Shown here in pieces: positions 32,466-39,763 of a DNA stretch of 39,763 nt; the first letter of the stretch is position 1, and each line of letters opens with the position of its first letter. A program made the translations under genes and the position numbers. Source of the DNA: an uncultured Bacteroidota bacterium. Its GTDB lineage: Bacteria > Bacteroidota > Bacteroidia > 2-12-FULL-35-15. The notes under the pieces are model-generated. The model saw only the letters and a list, made by a program, of their open reading frames with translations, was not told the origin of the DNA and did not search any database. The stretch spans positions 1 to 39,763 of the forward strand of contig CAIXIP010000096.1 in assembly GCA_903919535.1 (NCBI GenBank), written 5' to 3'.

Positions 32466-34907
32466 ATGCTTCAAGAAGATATTTCAAAAACCAACGATAA
32501 CTTTGAGCGTTATAAAGAACGTATTTCAAATTTTAGTGGCGAATTTGAGCTAGGTCTTTTTATTTTTATTGCTCGTAAAAGTATTTTGTGGATAATTCTT
32601 TTTTTTATTTTAGCTTTTTTGGGAGCATCCGCATATTTGCGCTACACCACACCTATTTTCGAATCGAATAGTGTTTTACAAATTGAAACAACTAATCAAG
32701 CAAGTAAACTTTTAAATGTTGGAAATATTGCAGAAACAGACAATGGATTAGCTGAAGGGATAGAACTATTAAAATCAAAGGTTTTTTTAAAACGTGTGCT
32801 ATCTCAATTACCTCTCCAAGCAAGTTATTATGCTGAAGGGACATTTAAAAACAACGAACTTTATACTTCAAGCCCATATACAGTTGACTATAAAATAATC
32901 AATCCGAAAATTTCCGGAGTTAAAATTTATATTGATTTCATTGACAGTACGCATGGTACTATTACTTATTCTTTAGGTGCTAAAAAAGATAGCCAACAGA
33001 ATTTCACTACTAACAAATGGATTAAGTTACCCGAAATGGATTTGTTCATCAGTATTAGAAATTTTACTGAAATTGCAAATGAACAAAATGTTGTAAAGAA
33101 AAACGCATACTACTTTACCCTCAACGACTTAGATGCTATTGTTAATGAAAGTTATCCTAAAGTTGAAGTGAAATTATTAAATGATCAGGCAAAAACTATT
33201 CTCATCTCATACAAAGGTTATAATCCTCAGAAAGCTGCTGATATTGTTTCTAAAATGACTGAAGAATATTCAACTTTTGATATTGAACGTAAAGGAGAAA
33301 GTTCTATTAAAGTAATCGAATTCATTGACCAACAAATTGCTCTCGTTTATGAACGATTAAAATCATCTGAAACTTCGATTCAAGAGTTTACCAAAGAAAA
33401 TAATGTCTCAAATACTGACATTGAAAACACCGCAAAAACAACACGTCTGAATGCTCTCGATGACCAAATTATTTCACTTGAATTAGAAGAGAATGTTTTA
33501 AACAAAATTGAAACAACACTTAATAATTCAAAAAACATTGACACATACACTTTGATTGCAATGCTCGCAGGTACTACAAATGAATCTACCATAACAGGTG
33601 CAGTAGAGTCTTTGCATAAATTACTTATTCAAAAAGAAGAAATGCTTTATGATGTTAAACCCAATAGTGAAGGAACAAGAGCGATAGATTATCAAATTGA
33701 AATTCAAAAAAAATTATTGAAGGAAAGTATTAACTCAGTTAAAAATAATATTCAATCACGCAAAGAAGATTTAAAAAGCAAAGCTTATGAATTTGAAGGT
33801 AAATTTCATAAGCAACCTGAAAATGAAATTGAATATGGCAGACTTCAACGCTTATTCAACATAAACGAAAAATATTATAATTTGCTTTTAGAAAAGAAAA
33901 CCGAATATTCTATTTCTAAAGCTGGTTTTGTTACACAAAATGTTGTTCTTGAAAAGGCCGAAGCCTCCTTAACTCCTGTTTCTCCGAACAGAAGAATCAC
34001 TTATATTATTTACTTTTTGGTCGCTGGTTTAATCAGTATTTTTTTAATAATTGGCAGATACTTAGCACATAATGAAATTAATTCATTGAATGAAATTTCA
34101 AAATATACTAATTCCTCTATTGGAATTTTAGGAATTGTTCCGAATAGCCAACAAGACATTCCTGTATCTCAGCTCCTAGTTGATAAAAGTCCAAAATCCT
34201 TAATTGCAGAGGCTTTTCGATCCATTAGAACTAATTTGCAATTTATATCAAACACCCCAGGCTCCAAAATAATTGCATTAACATCTACAATTTCTGGAGA
34301 GGGGAAAACATTTGTTGCTATCAACCTTGCCGGAATTTTAGCTTTTTCAGGAAAAAAAGTAGTGATAATCGACTTGGATATGCGTAAGCCGAAAATCCAT
34401 GTTGGATTTAAAGCAGATAATTCAAAGGGAATGAGTACCTTATTAATTGGGAAAGACTTCATTGAAAATACAGTACAACATAGTAGTTTGGAAAACCTTG
34501 ATTTTATTACTGCTGGCCCAATTCCTCCAAATCCTTCTGAGCTGATCATCAGTCAAAAAATGGATGAAATTTTGAATCAATTAAAATCGATCTATGATGT
34601 AATAATTATTGATAATCCTCCTGTAGGTTTAGTTAGTGATGGTATTGCAATGATTCAAAAAGCAGATTACCCTATTTATATTTTTAGAGCAGATTATTCT
34701 AAACGTAATTTCATACAAAATGTTGACCGTTTGTATAACGAAGCAAATATCAAAAACTTATCTGTAGTGCTTAATGGAGTGGATATTGAGCGAAAAAGTT
34801 ATGGTTATAATTACGGTTATGGATACGGTTATGGATACGGTTATGGATATGGGTATTATGATGAACATACCAAACATAAAAAGAAAAAATCTTTTTTCAA
34901 AAGATAA
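32466..34907 (+). CDS. Wzc-like polysaccharide co-polymerase and BY-type tyrosine kinase
   Basis: 813 aa. Wzz-type periplasmic domain between two membrane helices (about residues 40-57 and 512-533), with coiled-coil-like stretches around 290-440. The cytosolic BY-kinase domain follows with Walker A (ISGEGKT), Walker A' (VVIIDLDMRKPK) and Walker B (DVIIIDNPP). The C-terminus carries 11 tyrosines alternating with Gly/Asn, then a Lys-rich end. Wzc controls chain length and export by cycles of Tyr phosphorylation of this tail and oligomerisation. It is the central regulator of the locus together with the Wza-like lipoprotein. The tail is encoded by tandem 12-bp DNA repeats. Confidence 0.93.
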   Translation: MLQEDISKTNDNFERYKERISNFSGEFELGLFIFIARKSILWIILFFILAFLGASAYLRYTTPIFESNSVLQIETTNQASKLLNVGNIAETDNGLAEGIELLKSKVFLKRVLSQLPLQASYYAEGTFKNNELYTSSPYTVDYKIINPKISGVKIYIDFIDSTHGTITYSLGAKKDSQQNFTTNKWIKLPEMDLFISIRNFTEIANEQNVVKKNAYYFTLNDLDAIVNESYPKVEVKLLNDQAKTILISYKGYNPQKAADIVSKMTEEYSTFDIERKGESSIKVIEFIDQQIALVYERLKSSETSIQEFTKENNVSNTDIENTAKTTRLNALDDQIISLELEENVLNKIETTLNNSKNIDTYTLIAMLAGTTNESTITGAVESLHKLLIQKEEMLYDVKPNSEGTRAIDYQIEIQKKLLKESINSVKNNIQSRKEDLKSKAYEFEGKFHKQPENEIEYGRLQRLFNINEKYYNLLLEKKTEYSISKAGFVTQNVVLEKAEASLTPVSPNRRITYIIYFLVAGLISIFLIIGRYLAHNEINSLNEISKYTNSSIGILGIVPNSQQDIPVSQLLVDKSPKSLIAEAFRSIRTNLQFISNTPGSKIIALTSTISGEGKTFVAINLAGILAFSGKKVVIIDLDMRKPKIHVGFKADNSKGMSTLLIGKDFIENTVQHSSLENLDFITAGPIPPNPSELIISQKMDEILNQLKSIYDVIIIDNPPVGLVSDGIAMIQKADYPIYIFRADYSKRNFIQNVDRLYNEANIKNLSVVLNGVDIERKSYGYNYGYGYGYGYGYGYGYYDEHTKHKKKKSFFKR
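34812..34847 (+). repeat. Three perfect 12-bp repeats coding for the kinase Tyr tail
   Basis: TACGGTTATGGA is repeated three times in a row, each copy encoding Tyr-Gly-Tyr-Gly. The flanking codons continue the pattern with small changes. The unit is a multiple of three, so copy-number change would alter tyrosine number without breaking the frame. Confidence 0.9.
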
Positions 34908-34922
34908 AACCAATTCAACTTT

Positions 34923-35465
34923 ATGCAAATTAAAAACACTTCAATCGCTGATTTATTAATTGTTCAACCAAAGGTGTTTGAAGATGAACGAGGACACTTT
35001 TTCGAATCATATAACAAAACTAATTTTGATCAAATTGGGATTAATGCAAATTTTGTTCAAGACAACCAATCCTTATCACAAGCCGGAGTTTTGAGAGGCC
35101 TGCACTTTCAGAATCCACCATTTGCACAAGGGAAACTAGTTCGAGTAATTAAAGGTTCGGTATTAGATGTTGCTGTTGATATTAGGAAAAATTCTCCAAC
35201 TTATGGTAATCATTTTGATATTGTTCTTTCAGAAAAAAACAAAACAATGTTATGGATTCCGGAAGGATTTGCACATGGATTTTTGACTCTTGAAGATGAT
35301 ACTATCTTTTCATATAAATGCACTAACTATTACAACAAAGCATCTGAAGATTGTATTTTATGGGATGATAAAAAAATAGGGATAAATTGGAAAATCACAT
35401 CCCCTGTTTTATCTGAAAAAGATCTCCAAGGAAAGTATTTCAAAGACTTTAAAAGCTCATTTTAA
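34923..35465 (+). CDS. rfbC: dTDP-4-dehydrorhamnose 3,5-epimerase
   Basis: 180 aa cupin, the RmlC length. The active-site base His61 is in RGLHFQNPP, with Lys71 in AQGKLVRV, Asp86 in LDVAVDIRKNSPTYG, and a Tyr in FSYKCTNYY. It makes the dTDP-L-rhamnose precursor (or a related sugar). The other rml genes are not in the window. It lies 15 bases after the kinase gene in the polysaccharide operon, so rhamnose or a similar sugar is a plausible component. Confidence 0.93.
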   Translation: MQIKNTSIADLLIVQPKVFEDERGHFFESYNKTNFDQIGINANFVQDNQSLSQAGVLRGLHFQNPPFAQGKLVRVIKGSVLDVAVDIRKNSPTYGNHFDIVLSEKNKTMLWIPEGFAHGFLTLEDDTIFSYKCTNYYNKASEDCILWDDKKIGINWKITSPVLSEKDLQGKYFKDFKSSF

Positions 35466-35508
35466 TGTCTGAAAGCATTATTTAATAAGGAACGGAATCA
35501 CATTTAAG

Positions 35509-35524
35509 CCAATAAACTTATTGG
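35509..35524. repeat. Short palindrome between rfbC and the phosphosugar transferase gene
   Basis: CCAATAA and TTATTGG form a perfect 7-bp inverted repeat with a two-base centre. There is no T-run after it, so an operator-like site is more likely than a terminator. Confidence 0.4.
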
Positions 35525-35603
35525 AATTACACTTTATATATTCAAAAAAAAATCATATCTTTAAAAACCAAAATAACTGAAACATATTTTGGCTGCTGAT
35601 TTT

Positions 35604-36677
35604 ATGGAAGGAAAGCTTTACTTATTGTTAATTTATGGATCTTATTTTATCAGCACAGTTATACTCTCGTTTTTAATAAACGGTTTGCTTTTAAAATTTG
35701 CATCAAATCTTGGCATCAGAAATTCATCTGATACCATTATCCGATGGAGCGCTCAAGTAAAACCTGCACTTGGAGGCATTTCGTTTTTTTTAATTTTTCT
35801 TCTTTCTATCGCTAGTTACCCGATATTTTTTGAACAACATTTTGTTTCATTCAACAAACAATTGCTTGGGATCATGGCCTCCTCTACACTTGCCTTTTTA
35901 ATGGGTTTATCAGATGACGCATACAACACCAAACCTCTTTTAAAACTAGCAATTCAAATTTCTTGTGCACTCATCCTGATTTTAACAGGGACTTATATTT
36001 CTATGTTTACAAATATTTTTTTCAATTATGCATTTACTATATTTTGGGTTGTGGCTATTATGAACTCAATTAATATGTTAGATAACATGGATGCTATTAC
36101 AACTCTTGTTTCAATAACTATTATTATAAACGCCTTGTTCATTTTATATCTGAATAGCCATAGCGACAACATTCACATACTTCTATTAGTTGGCATTTTA
36201 GCTTCCCTTATTGGATTTTTGTTTTACAACTGGCATCCATCAAAAATAATTATGGGTGATACAGGAAGTCAGTTTTTGGGATTGTTTTTAGCGGCAATAG
36301 GAATCATCTATTTTTGGGACACACCTGATATTCATGAGCAAAAAGTCCATACAAAACAATTTTTTGTGACCATTCTTGCTTTTGCAATACCTATTATTGA
36401 TACAACAACAGTAGTAATTAATCGTTTACTACATAAAAAATCGCCATTTATTGGAGGGAAAGATCACACAACTCATAGTTTATTTTTTATGGGGCTTTCC
36501 GAAAGGCGTATTGCAATATTATATACCGGAATAAATTTTGTTTCTATTTTTTTTAATTATTTAATTATTCATTATATTGATAACTGGAGCTATTTACATA
36601 TTATTTTATTCTCAATTTATTTTATAGCACTCTTTTGGTTCCTATACGCTCCTACACGTAAATACGGTCAACATTAA
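35604..36677 (+). CDS. WecA/MraY-family polyprenyl-phosphate phosphosugar transferase
   Basis: 357 aa, about 10-11 membrane helices. Family motifs are LSDDAYNTKPLLKL (Mg-binding Asp pair), NMLDNMDAITTL, GDTGSQFLGL and a C-terminal KSPFIGGKDHTTHSL segment. The enzyme would transfer a sugar phosphate (usually HexNAc-1-P) to undecaprenyl phosphate, starting the lipid-linked repeat of the polysaccharide. The frame extends to a TTG at 35589, but the ATG at 35604 starts a normal N-terminus. The downstream transglycosylase begins 2 bases after its stop. Confidence 0.88.
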   Translation: MEGKLYLLLIYGSYFISTVILSFLINGLLLKFASNLGIRNSSDTIIRWSAQVKPALGGISFFLIFLLSIASYPIFFEQHFVSFNKQLLGIMASSTLAFLMGLSDDAYNTKPLLKLAIQISCALILILTGTYISMFTNIFFNYAFTIFWVVAIMNSINMLDNMDAITTLVSITIIINALFILYLNSHSDNIHILLLVGILASLIGFLFYNWHPSKIIMGDTGSQFLGLFLAAIGIIYFWDTPDIHEQKVHTKQFFVTILAFAIPIIDTTTVVINRLLHKKSPFIGGKDHTTHSLFFMGLSERRIAILYTGINFVSIFFNYLIIHYIDNWSYLHIILFSIYFIALFWFLYAPTRKYGQH

Positions 36678-36679
36678 TC

Positions 36680-37765
36680 TTGAAAACATTTTTAAATAAA
36701 GCAATTCAACTAATCGCTGCTTCCAAAAAATATTTAATTGCTTTTGGTTGCGCTGTTATACTATTGGGAATGTTAAAATTGTTTTCCTTTTCATTTACAG
36801 ATAACTTATCTGATAATGCTTATGAAGATTATTTTAATGCTAACTATAAAGTATTTAGCATTCGTGTTCCAAAAAATTTAAATTTTGCTGATGAAAAAGT
36901 TCCGATTACAGATTTTACAGTTCGTGAAGCTGTAGAAAAAGAATTGATAATAAATACTTATTGGCAATCACAATCGTTGTTGCTTCATAAACGCGCTAAT
37001 CGGTGGTTTCCACTTATAGAGCCAATCTTAAAAAGAAATAACATCCCCGAAGATTTTAAATATATAGCACTTATTGAAAGTCAATTAACAAATGTTGTTT
37101 CTCCTCAAGGAGCTACTGGGTTTTGGCAACTAATCGAGCCCACTGCAAGAGGATATGGAATGGAAATTACAGAAGAAGTAGATGAGCGTTATAATGTTGA
37201 GAAATCAACAGAAGCTGCTTGTAAATACTTTAATGAAGCATACAAACAATTTAATAACTGGACATTAGTAGCTGCTTCATATAATCTTGGAATGGGTGGT
37301 ATTCAGGGTCAACTGGAAAAACAAAAAGTAAAAAGCTATTACGATTTGCTGTTAACAGATGAAACCGCTCGTTACGTTTTTCGGATATTAGCCATGAAAG
37401 AAATTATTTCACGTCCAAAAGTGTATGGTTTCGAATTGCGAAAAAAAGATCTATATCCTGTTATTCCAACAAAAAAAATTGCGATAACTTCTAGTATTCC
37501 AAACCTTGCTGATTTCGCACTTGAAAAAGGAATAAACTATAAAATTTTAAAAATGTTTAATCCTTGGTTAAGATCGAATACATTGACTAATGTTGGACAA
37601 AAAAAATACATAATAGAGATTCCTAAAAATGGAGTAAAAATATACGATATGGATGGCAACTATGATGGCAGCGATACATTATCAGCTAAGGATTCAGTTA
37701 ATTTAATTATCCCAACAACATTAATAAAAGATTCGCTTAAACAAGGAAATAAGGCGAAAGAATAA
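36680..37765 (+). CDS. MltD-like lytic transglycosylase
   Basis: 361 aa. An N-terminal hydrophobic segment (about 17-37) is a signal anchor. The SLT domain has the catalytic Glu133 in IALIESQLTN, then SPQGATGFWQLIEPTARGYG and VAASYNLGMGG. The C-terminal region (about 265-330) looks like a diverged LysM-like wall-binding unit (DFALEKGINYKILKMFNPWL). It would cleave the glycan strand of peptidoglycan to anhydro-muropeptides. The start is TTG at 36680: the frame upstream holds no ATG back into the preceding gene, and the next Met is past the anchor. It overlaps functionally and spatially with the polysaccharide operon. Confidence 0.88.
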   Translation: MKTFLNKAIQLIAASKKYLIAFGCAVILLGMLKLFSFSFTDNLSDNAYEDYFNANYKVFSIRVPKNLNFADEKVPITDFTVREAVEKELIINTYWQSQSLLLHKRANRWFPLIEPILKRNNIPEDFKYIALIESQLTNVVSPQGATGFWQLIEPTARGYGMEITEEVDERYNVEKSTEAACKYFNEAYKQFNNWTLVAASYNLGMGGIQGQLEKQKVKSYYDLLLTDETARYVFRILAMKEIISRPKVYGFELRKKDLYPVIPTKKIAITSSIPNLADFALEKGINYKILKMFNPWLRSNTLTNVGQKKYIIEIPKNGVKIYDMDGNYDGSDTLSAKDSVNLIIPTTLIKDSLKQGNKAKE

Positions 37766-37770
37766 TCGAA

Positions 37771-38376
37771 ATGACGCTTAACAATTTCCTTTTCTTCTTT
37801 CTTATAGTTTATAATTTACAAGTCTCATTTTTCCTTCCAATAAATAATAAAAACAGGAAACTATTTTCAGAAATACAATTAACTGAAATTGGAAAATTCG
37901 GACTTATTCGCAAAGCCCGAAAAACAGTTCCATCTCACATCCACACAGGAATTGATATAAAACGACCAAACAAAAACTACATAAATGAGCCCGTTTTTGC
38001 TATCTCACAAGGGGAAGTTATCAGTAAACGAACAGACGGCCCATATGCACAACTTATTATTGAACATGAAATTAACAAAAAAAAATTCTGGACTGTATAT
38101 GAACATATCGCTGGAATAACAGTTAATCTCCACGATATCGTTAGTCCAGAAAAACCAATCGCTCGTTTCATGAATAAGAATGAACTAAATAAATTCGGTT
38201 GGCAATTTGACCACTTTCATCTTGAAATTCTAAAAACAACCCCAATAACCATTCAGCCCGACAAATTGCACCCTGACAGACACTATAATTCATTTTCCCT
38301 AATTTGCTTTAACTCGGATGATTTGGAAAAACATTACTATGATCCGATAGAATTTTTAAAGGAACATATGCATTAA
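37771..38376 (+). CDS. M23-family (LytM-type) metallopeptidase
   Basis: 201 aa. The N-terminal hydrophobic stretch (about 5-22) is a signal peptide or anchor. Zinc-site residues of LytM peptidases are complete: His58 and Asp62 in HIHTGIDI, His112 in YEHIAG, and His148 and His150 in DHFHLEI. It should cut peptidoglycan cross-bridges or stems. It follows the transglycosylase gene by 5 bases, forming a glycan-cutting and peptide-cutting pair. The family match is by motif; overall sequence is diverged from well-known members. Confidence 0.82.
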   Translation: MTLNNFLFFFLIVYNLQVSFFLPINNKNRKLFSEIQLTEIGKFGLIRKARKTVPSHIHTGIDIKRPNKNYINEPVFAISQGEVISKRTDGPYAQLIIEHEINKKKFWTVYEHIAGITVNLHDIVSPEKPIARFMNKNELNKFGWQFDHFHLEILKTTPITIQPDKLHPDRHYNSFSLICFNSDDLEKHYYDPIEFLKEHMH

Positions 38377-38414
38377 ATTAAGCTTAAACACCTTTTTCTT
38401 AAGCGATTGTTCCT

Positions 38415-38422
38415 TACCTTTG
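38415..38422 (+). promoter_or_regulatory. -7 element upstream of uvrA
   Basis: TACCTTTG matches TAnnTTTG. Five bases (CAAAA) separate it from the ATG of a 14-codon reading frame (38428), so transcription likely starts at or near that ATG. Confidence 0.5.
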
Positions 38423-38427
38423 CAAAA

Positions 38428-38472
38428 ATGGTAAAGCCATATTTTACAAGTATTAAACAATATAATTTTTAA
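38428..38472 (+). other. 14-codon upstream ORF before uvrA
   Basis: Reads MVKPYFTSIKQYNF and stops 5 bases before the uvrA ATG. Its ATG sits exactly where transcription should start, so it could be a leaderless leader peptide. Translation is not shown. Confidence 0.35.
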
Positions 38473-38477
38473 CGATA

Positions 38478-39763
38478 ATGTCGAGTGCAAATATTAGTGA
38501 AAGCGATTACCTTGAAGTTGTTGGTGCACGGGTTCACAATTTAAAAAATATTGATGTTACAATTCCACGTAACAAGCTTGTTGTTATTACAGGGCTCAGC
38601 GGAAGTGGAAAATCCTCATTAGCCTTTGATACTATTTATGCTGAAGGTCAAAGACGATACATTGAAAGCTTTTCTGCTTATGCACGTCAGTTTCTTGGAA
38701 ACATGGAACGTCCTGATGTAGATAAAATTACCGGATTAAGTCCTGTAATTTCCATTGAACAAAAAACAGTAAATAAAAACCCTCGCTCTACAGTTGGTAC
38801 CATTACTGAAATTTACGACTTTTTACGTTTATTATTTGCACGCACATCGGATGCATACAGTTATGTTACAGGTGAAAAAATGGTTCGTTATTCTGATGAT
38901 CAGATCTTAAATCTTATTCTTGAAAAATTCAATGATAAAAAAGTTTTAATTCTTGCACCAGTTGTAAAAGGTAGGAAAGGACACTATCGTGAGTTATTCG
39001 AACAGATTAAAAAATGGGGATATTTACGTGTTCGGATTGATGGAGAAATAATTGAATTAACAAAACGCATTCAGCTTGATCGATATAAAGTTCATGACAT
39101 TGAAATTGTAATTGACCGTTTGGAAGTAAATCTAGATGCACGTCAAAGAATTTCAGAATCATTGCAATTGGCTTTGAAGCAAGGTAAAGGCATCATCATG
39201 GTTCAACCTTTTGAAAAAGGCGTTTTTGAGGATGAGTTCGGGAAAGTTGAATATTACAGTCGCCATTTAATGTGTCCCGTATCTGGTATTTCATATGATG
39301 AGCCACAACCAAATATGTTTTCTTTCAACTCACCTTACGGTGCTTGTCCAAAATGTAATGGGTTAGGTGCTATTTCAGAAGTTGATATAAATAAAATAAT
39401 CCCAAACAAAAAATCAACCATCCGCAAAGGAGGTATTGCTCCCCTTGGGGTTTATAAAACTACCTGGATCTTTAAGCAACTGGAAGCCATTGGCGAAAAA
39501 TATGGATTTACTTTGGATACGCCCTTGGAAGATATTTCTGATGAAGCAATCAACACCATCTTATTCGGATCAGACGAAGTATTTAAAATAAAACAATTTA
39601 CAGACAGTTCTGCAACAAGCTATTCAATTGCTTTTGAAGGAATAGCAAGTTTTATTTCGAAACAGAATGACGAACAAAGTTCTCCTACCATCGAAAAATG
39701 GATACAAGGTTTTATGAATAAAATAACTTGTCCGAAGTGCAATGGAACAAGACTAAAGAAAGA
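38478..39763 (+). CDS. uvrA: UvrABC excinuclease subunit A, 5' part
   Basis: 428 codons are present and the 3' end lies beyond the window. The first ATP-binding site has Walker [10 protein letters not shown] and is followed by [38 protein letters not shown] and, near the edge, [11 protein letters not shown]. UvrA scans DNA for bulky lesions and loads UvrB. The first zinc-module position reads CPVSG (Cys266, Ser269) where many UvrA proteins have CxxC. The ATG at 38478 follows a short upstream ORF by 5 bases. Confidence 0.96.
   Translation, partial: MSSANISESDYLEVVGARVHNLKNIDVTIPRNKLVVITGLSGSGKSSLAFDTIYAEGQRRYIESFSAYARQFLGNMERPDVDKITGLSPVISIEQKTVNKNPRSTVGTITEIYDFLRLLFARTSDAYSYVTGEKMVRYSDDQILNLILEKFNDKKVLILAPVVKGRKGHYRELFEQIKKWGYLRVRIDGEIIELTKRIQLDRYKVHDIEIVIDRLEVNLDARQRISESLQLALKQGKGIIMVQPFEKGVFEDEFGKVEYYSRHLMCPVSGISYDEPQPNMFSFNSPYGACPKCNGLGAISEVDINKIIPNKKSTIRKGGIAPLGVYKTTWIFKQLEAIGEKYGFTLDTPLEDISDEAINTILFGSDEVFKIKQFTDSSATSYSIAFEGIASFISKQNDEQSSPTIEKWIQGFMNKITCPKCNGTRLKK

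Noticed and set aside
34774-34959. Plus-strand frame rich in Met-Asp-Thr-Val repeats at the kinase gene end
   Set aside because: It is an alternate-frame reading of the tyrosine-tail repeat and overlaps two real genes.
38382-38404. GCTTAA/TTAAGC repeat after the M23 gene as a terminator
   Set aside because: The short A/T-rich stem has its T-run in the loop rather than after it, so termination is not convincing.

Overview
The window looks like chromosomal DNA from a low-GC member of the Bacteroidota. Three things support this: repeated -7 promoter elements of the Bacteroidota form TAnnTTTG, a large secreted protein ending in the gliding-motility-associated (type IX secretion) C-terminal domain, and A/T-rich leaders with little Shine-Dalgarno signal. 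No tRNA, rRNA, CRISPR array, insertion sequence or phage gene was seen. The DNA is gene-dense. No gene-free stretch reaches 300 bases; the longest are 19653-19921 (269 bp) and 14373-14599 (227 bp). The genus cannot be fixed from the sequence alone.

Layout. (1) 1-4646, minus strand: the promoter-proximal part of an acyl-carrier biosynthetic operon, in order SDR ketoreductase, FabF-like ketosynthase, ACP, LpxL-type acyltransferase, a 132-aa orphan protein, and a BtrH-like acyltransferase cut by the window edge. A methyltransferase (4789-5856) is transcribed divergently. This gene set resembles the flexirubin/aryl-polyene type clusters of Bacteroidota. (2) 5988-7174: a small OmpA-domain protein and a YhhQ-type transporter. 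(3) 7193-11426, minus strand: biotin operon bioB-bioF-bioD-bioA, probably with yhhQ at its tail and a strong hairpin just before bioA. (4) 11549-14372: trmD, rplS, prfC. (5) 14600-17821: a 1073-aa T9SS-type repeat protein. (6) 17871-28505: mixed housekeeping and membrane genes (STAS-like protein, mtaB, a peptide-binding lipoprotein, a proline-rich secreted protein, an inositol-monophosphatase family enzyme, a SulP transporter, a patatin, a sodium:solute symporter and a secreted unknown). (7) 28522-38376: an exopolysaccharide/capsule locus with asnB, a GT4 glycosyltransferase, a Wza-like export lipoprotein, a Wzc-like tyrosine kinase, rfbC and a WecA/MraY-type phosphosugar transferase, followed almost without gap by a lytic transglycosylase and an M23 peptidase. 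(8) 38478-end: the 5' part of uvrA.

How the genes work together. In region 1, ACP, KS and KR can build an acyl chain on the carrier, and the LpxL-like and BtrH-like enzymes are candidate acyl-transfer steps; the product cannot be read from this fragment. In region 3, bioB, F, D and A cover pimeloyl-thioester to biotin, but no bioC, bioH, bioW or similar gene is present. In region 7, the phosphosugar transferase and GT4 would build a lipid-linked repeat, Wzc and Wza would control and export the polymer, and the two wall hydrolases could open or remodel peptidoglycan. No flippase or polymerase gene is present.

The observations I would check first are the BtrH/ACP operon, the hairpin abutting the bioA start codon, short upstream ORFs just before prfC and uvrA, G8 tracts inside two genes, the tandem repeat encoding the Wzc tyrosine tail, and the pairing of wall hydrolases with the polysaccharide locus.
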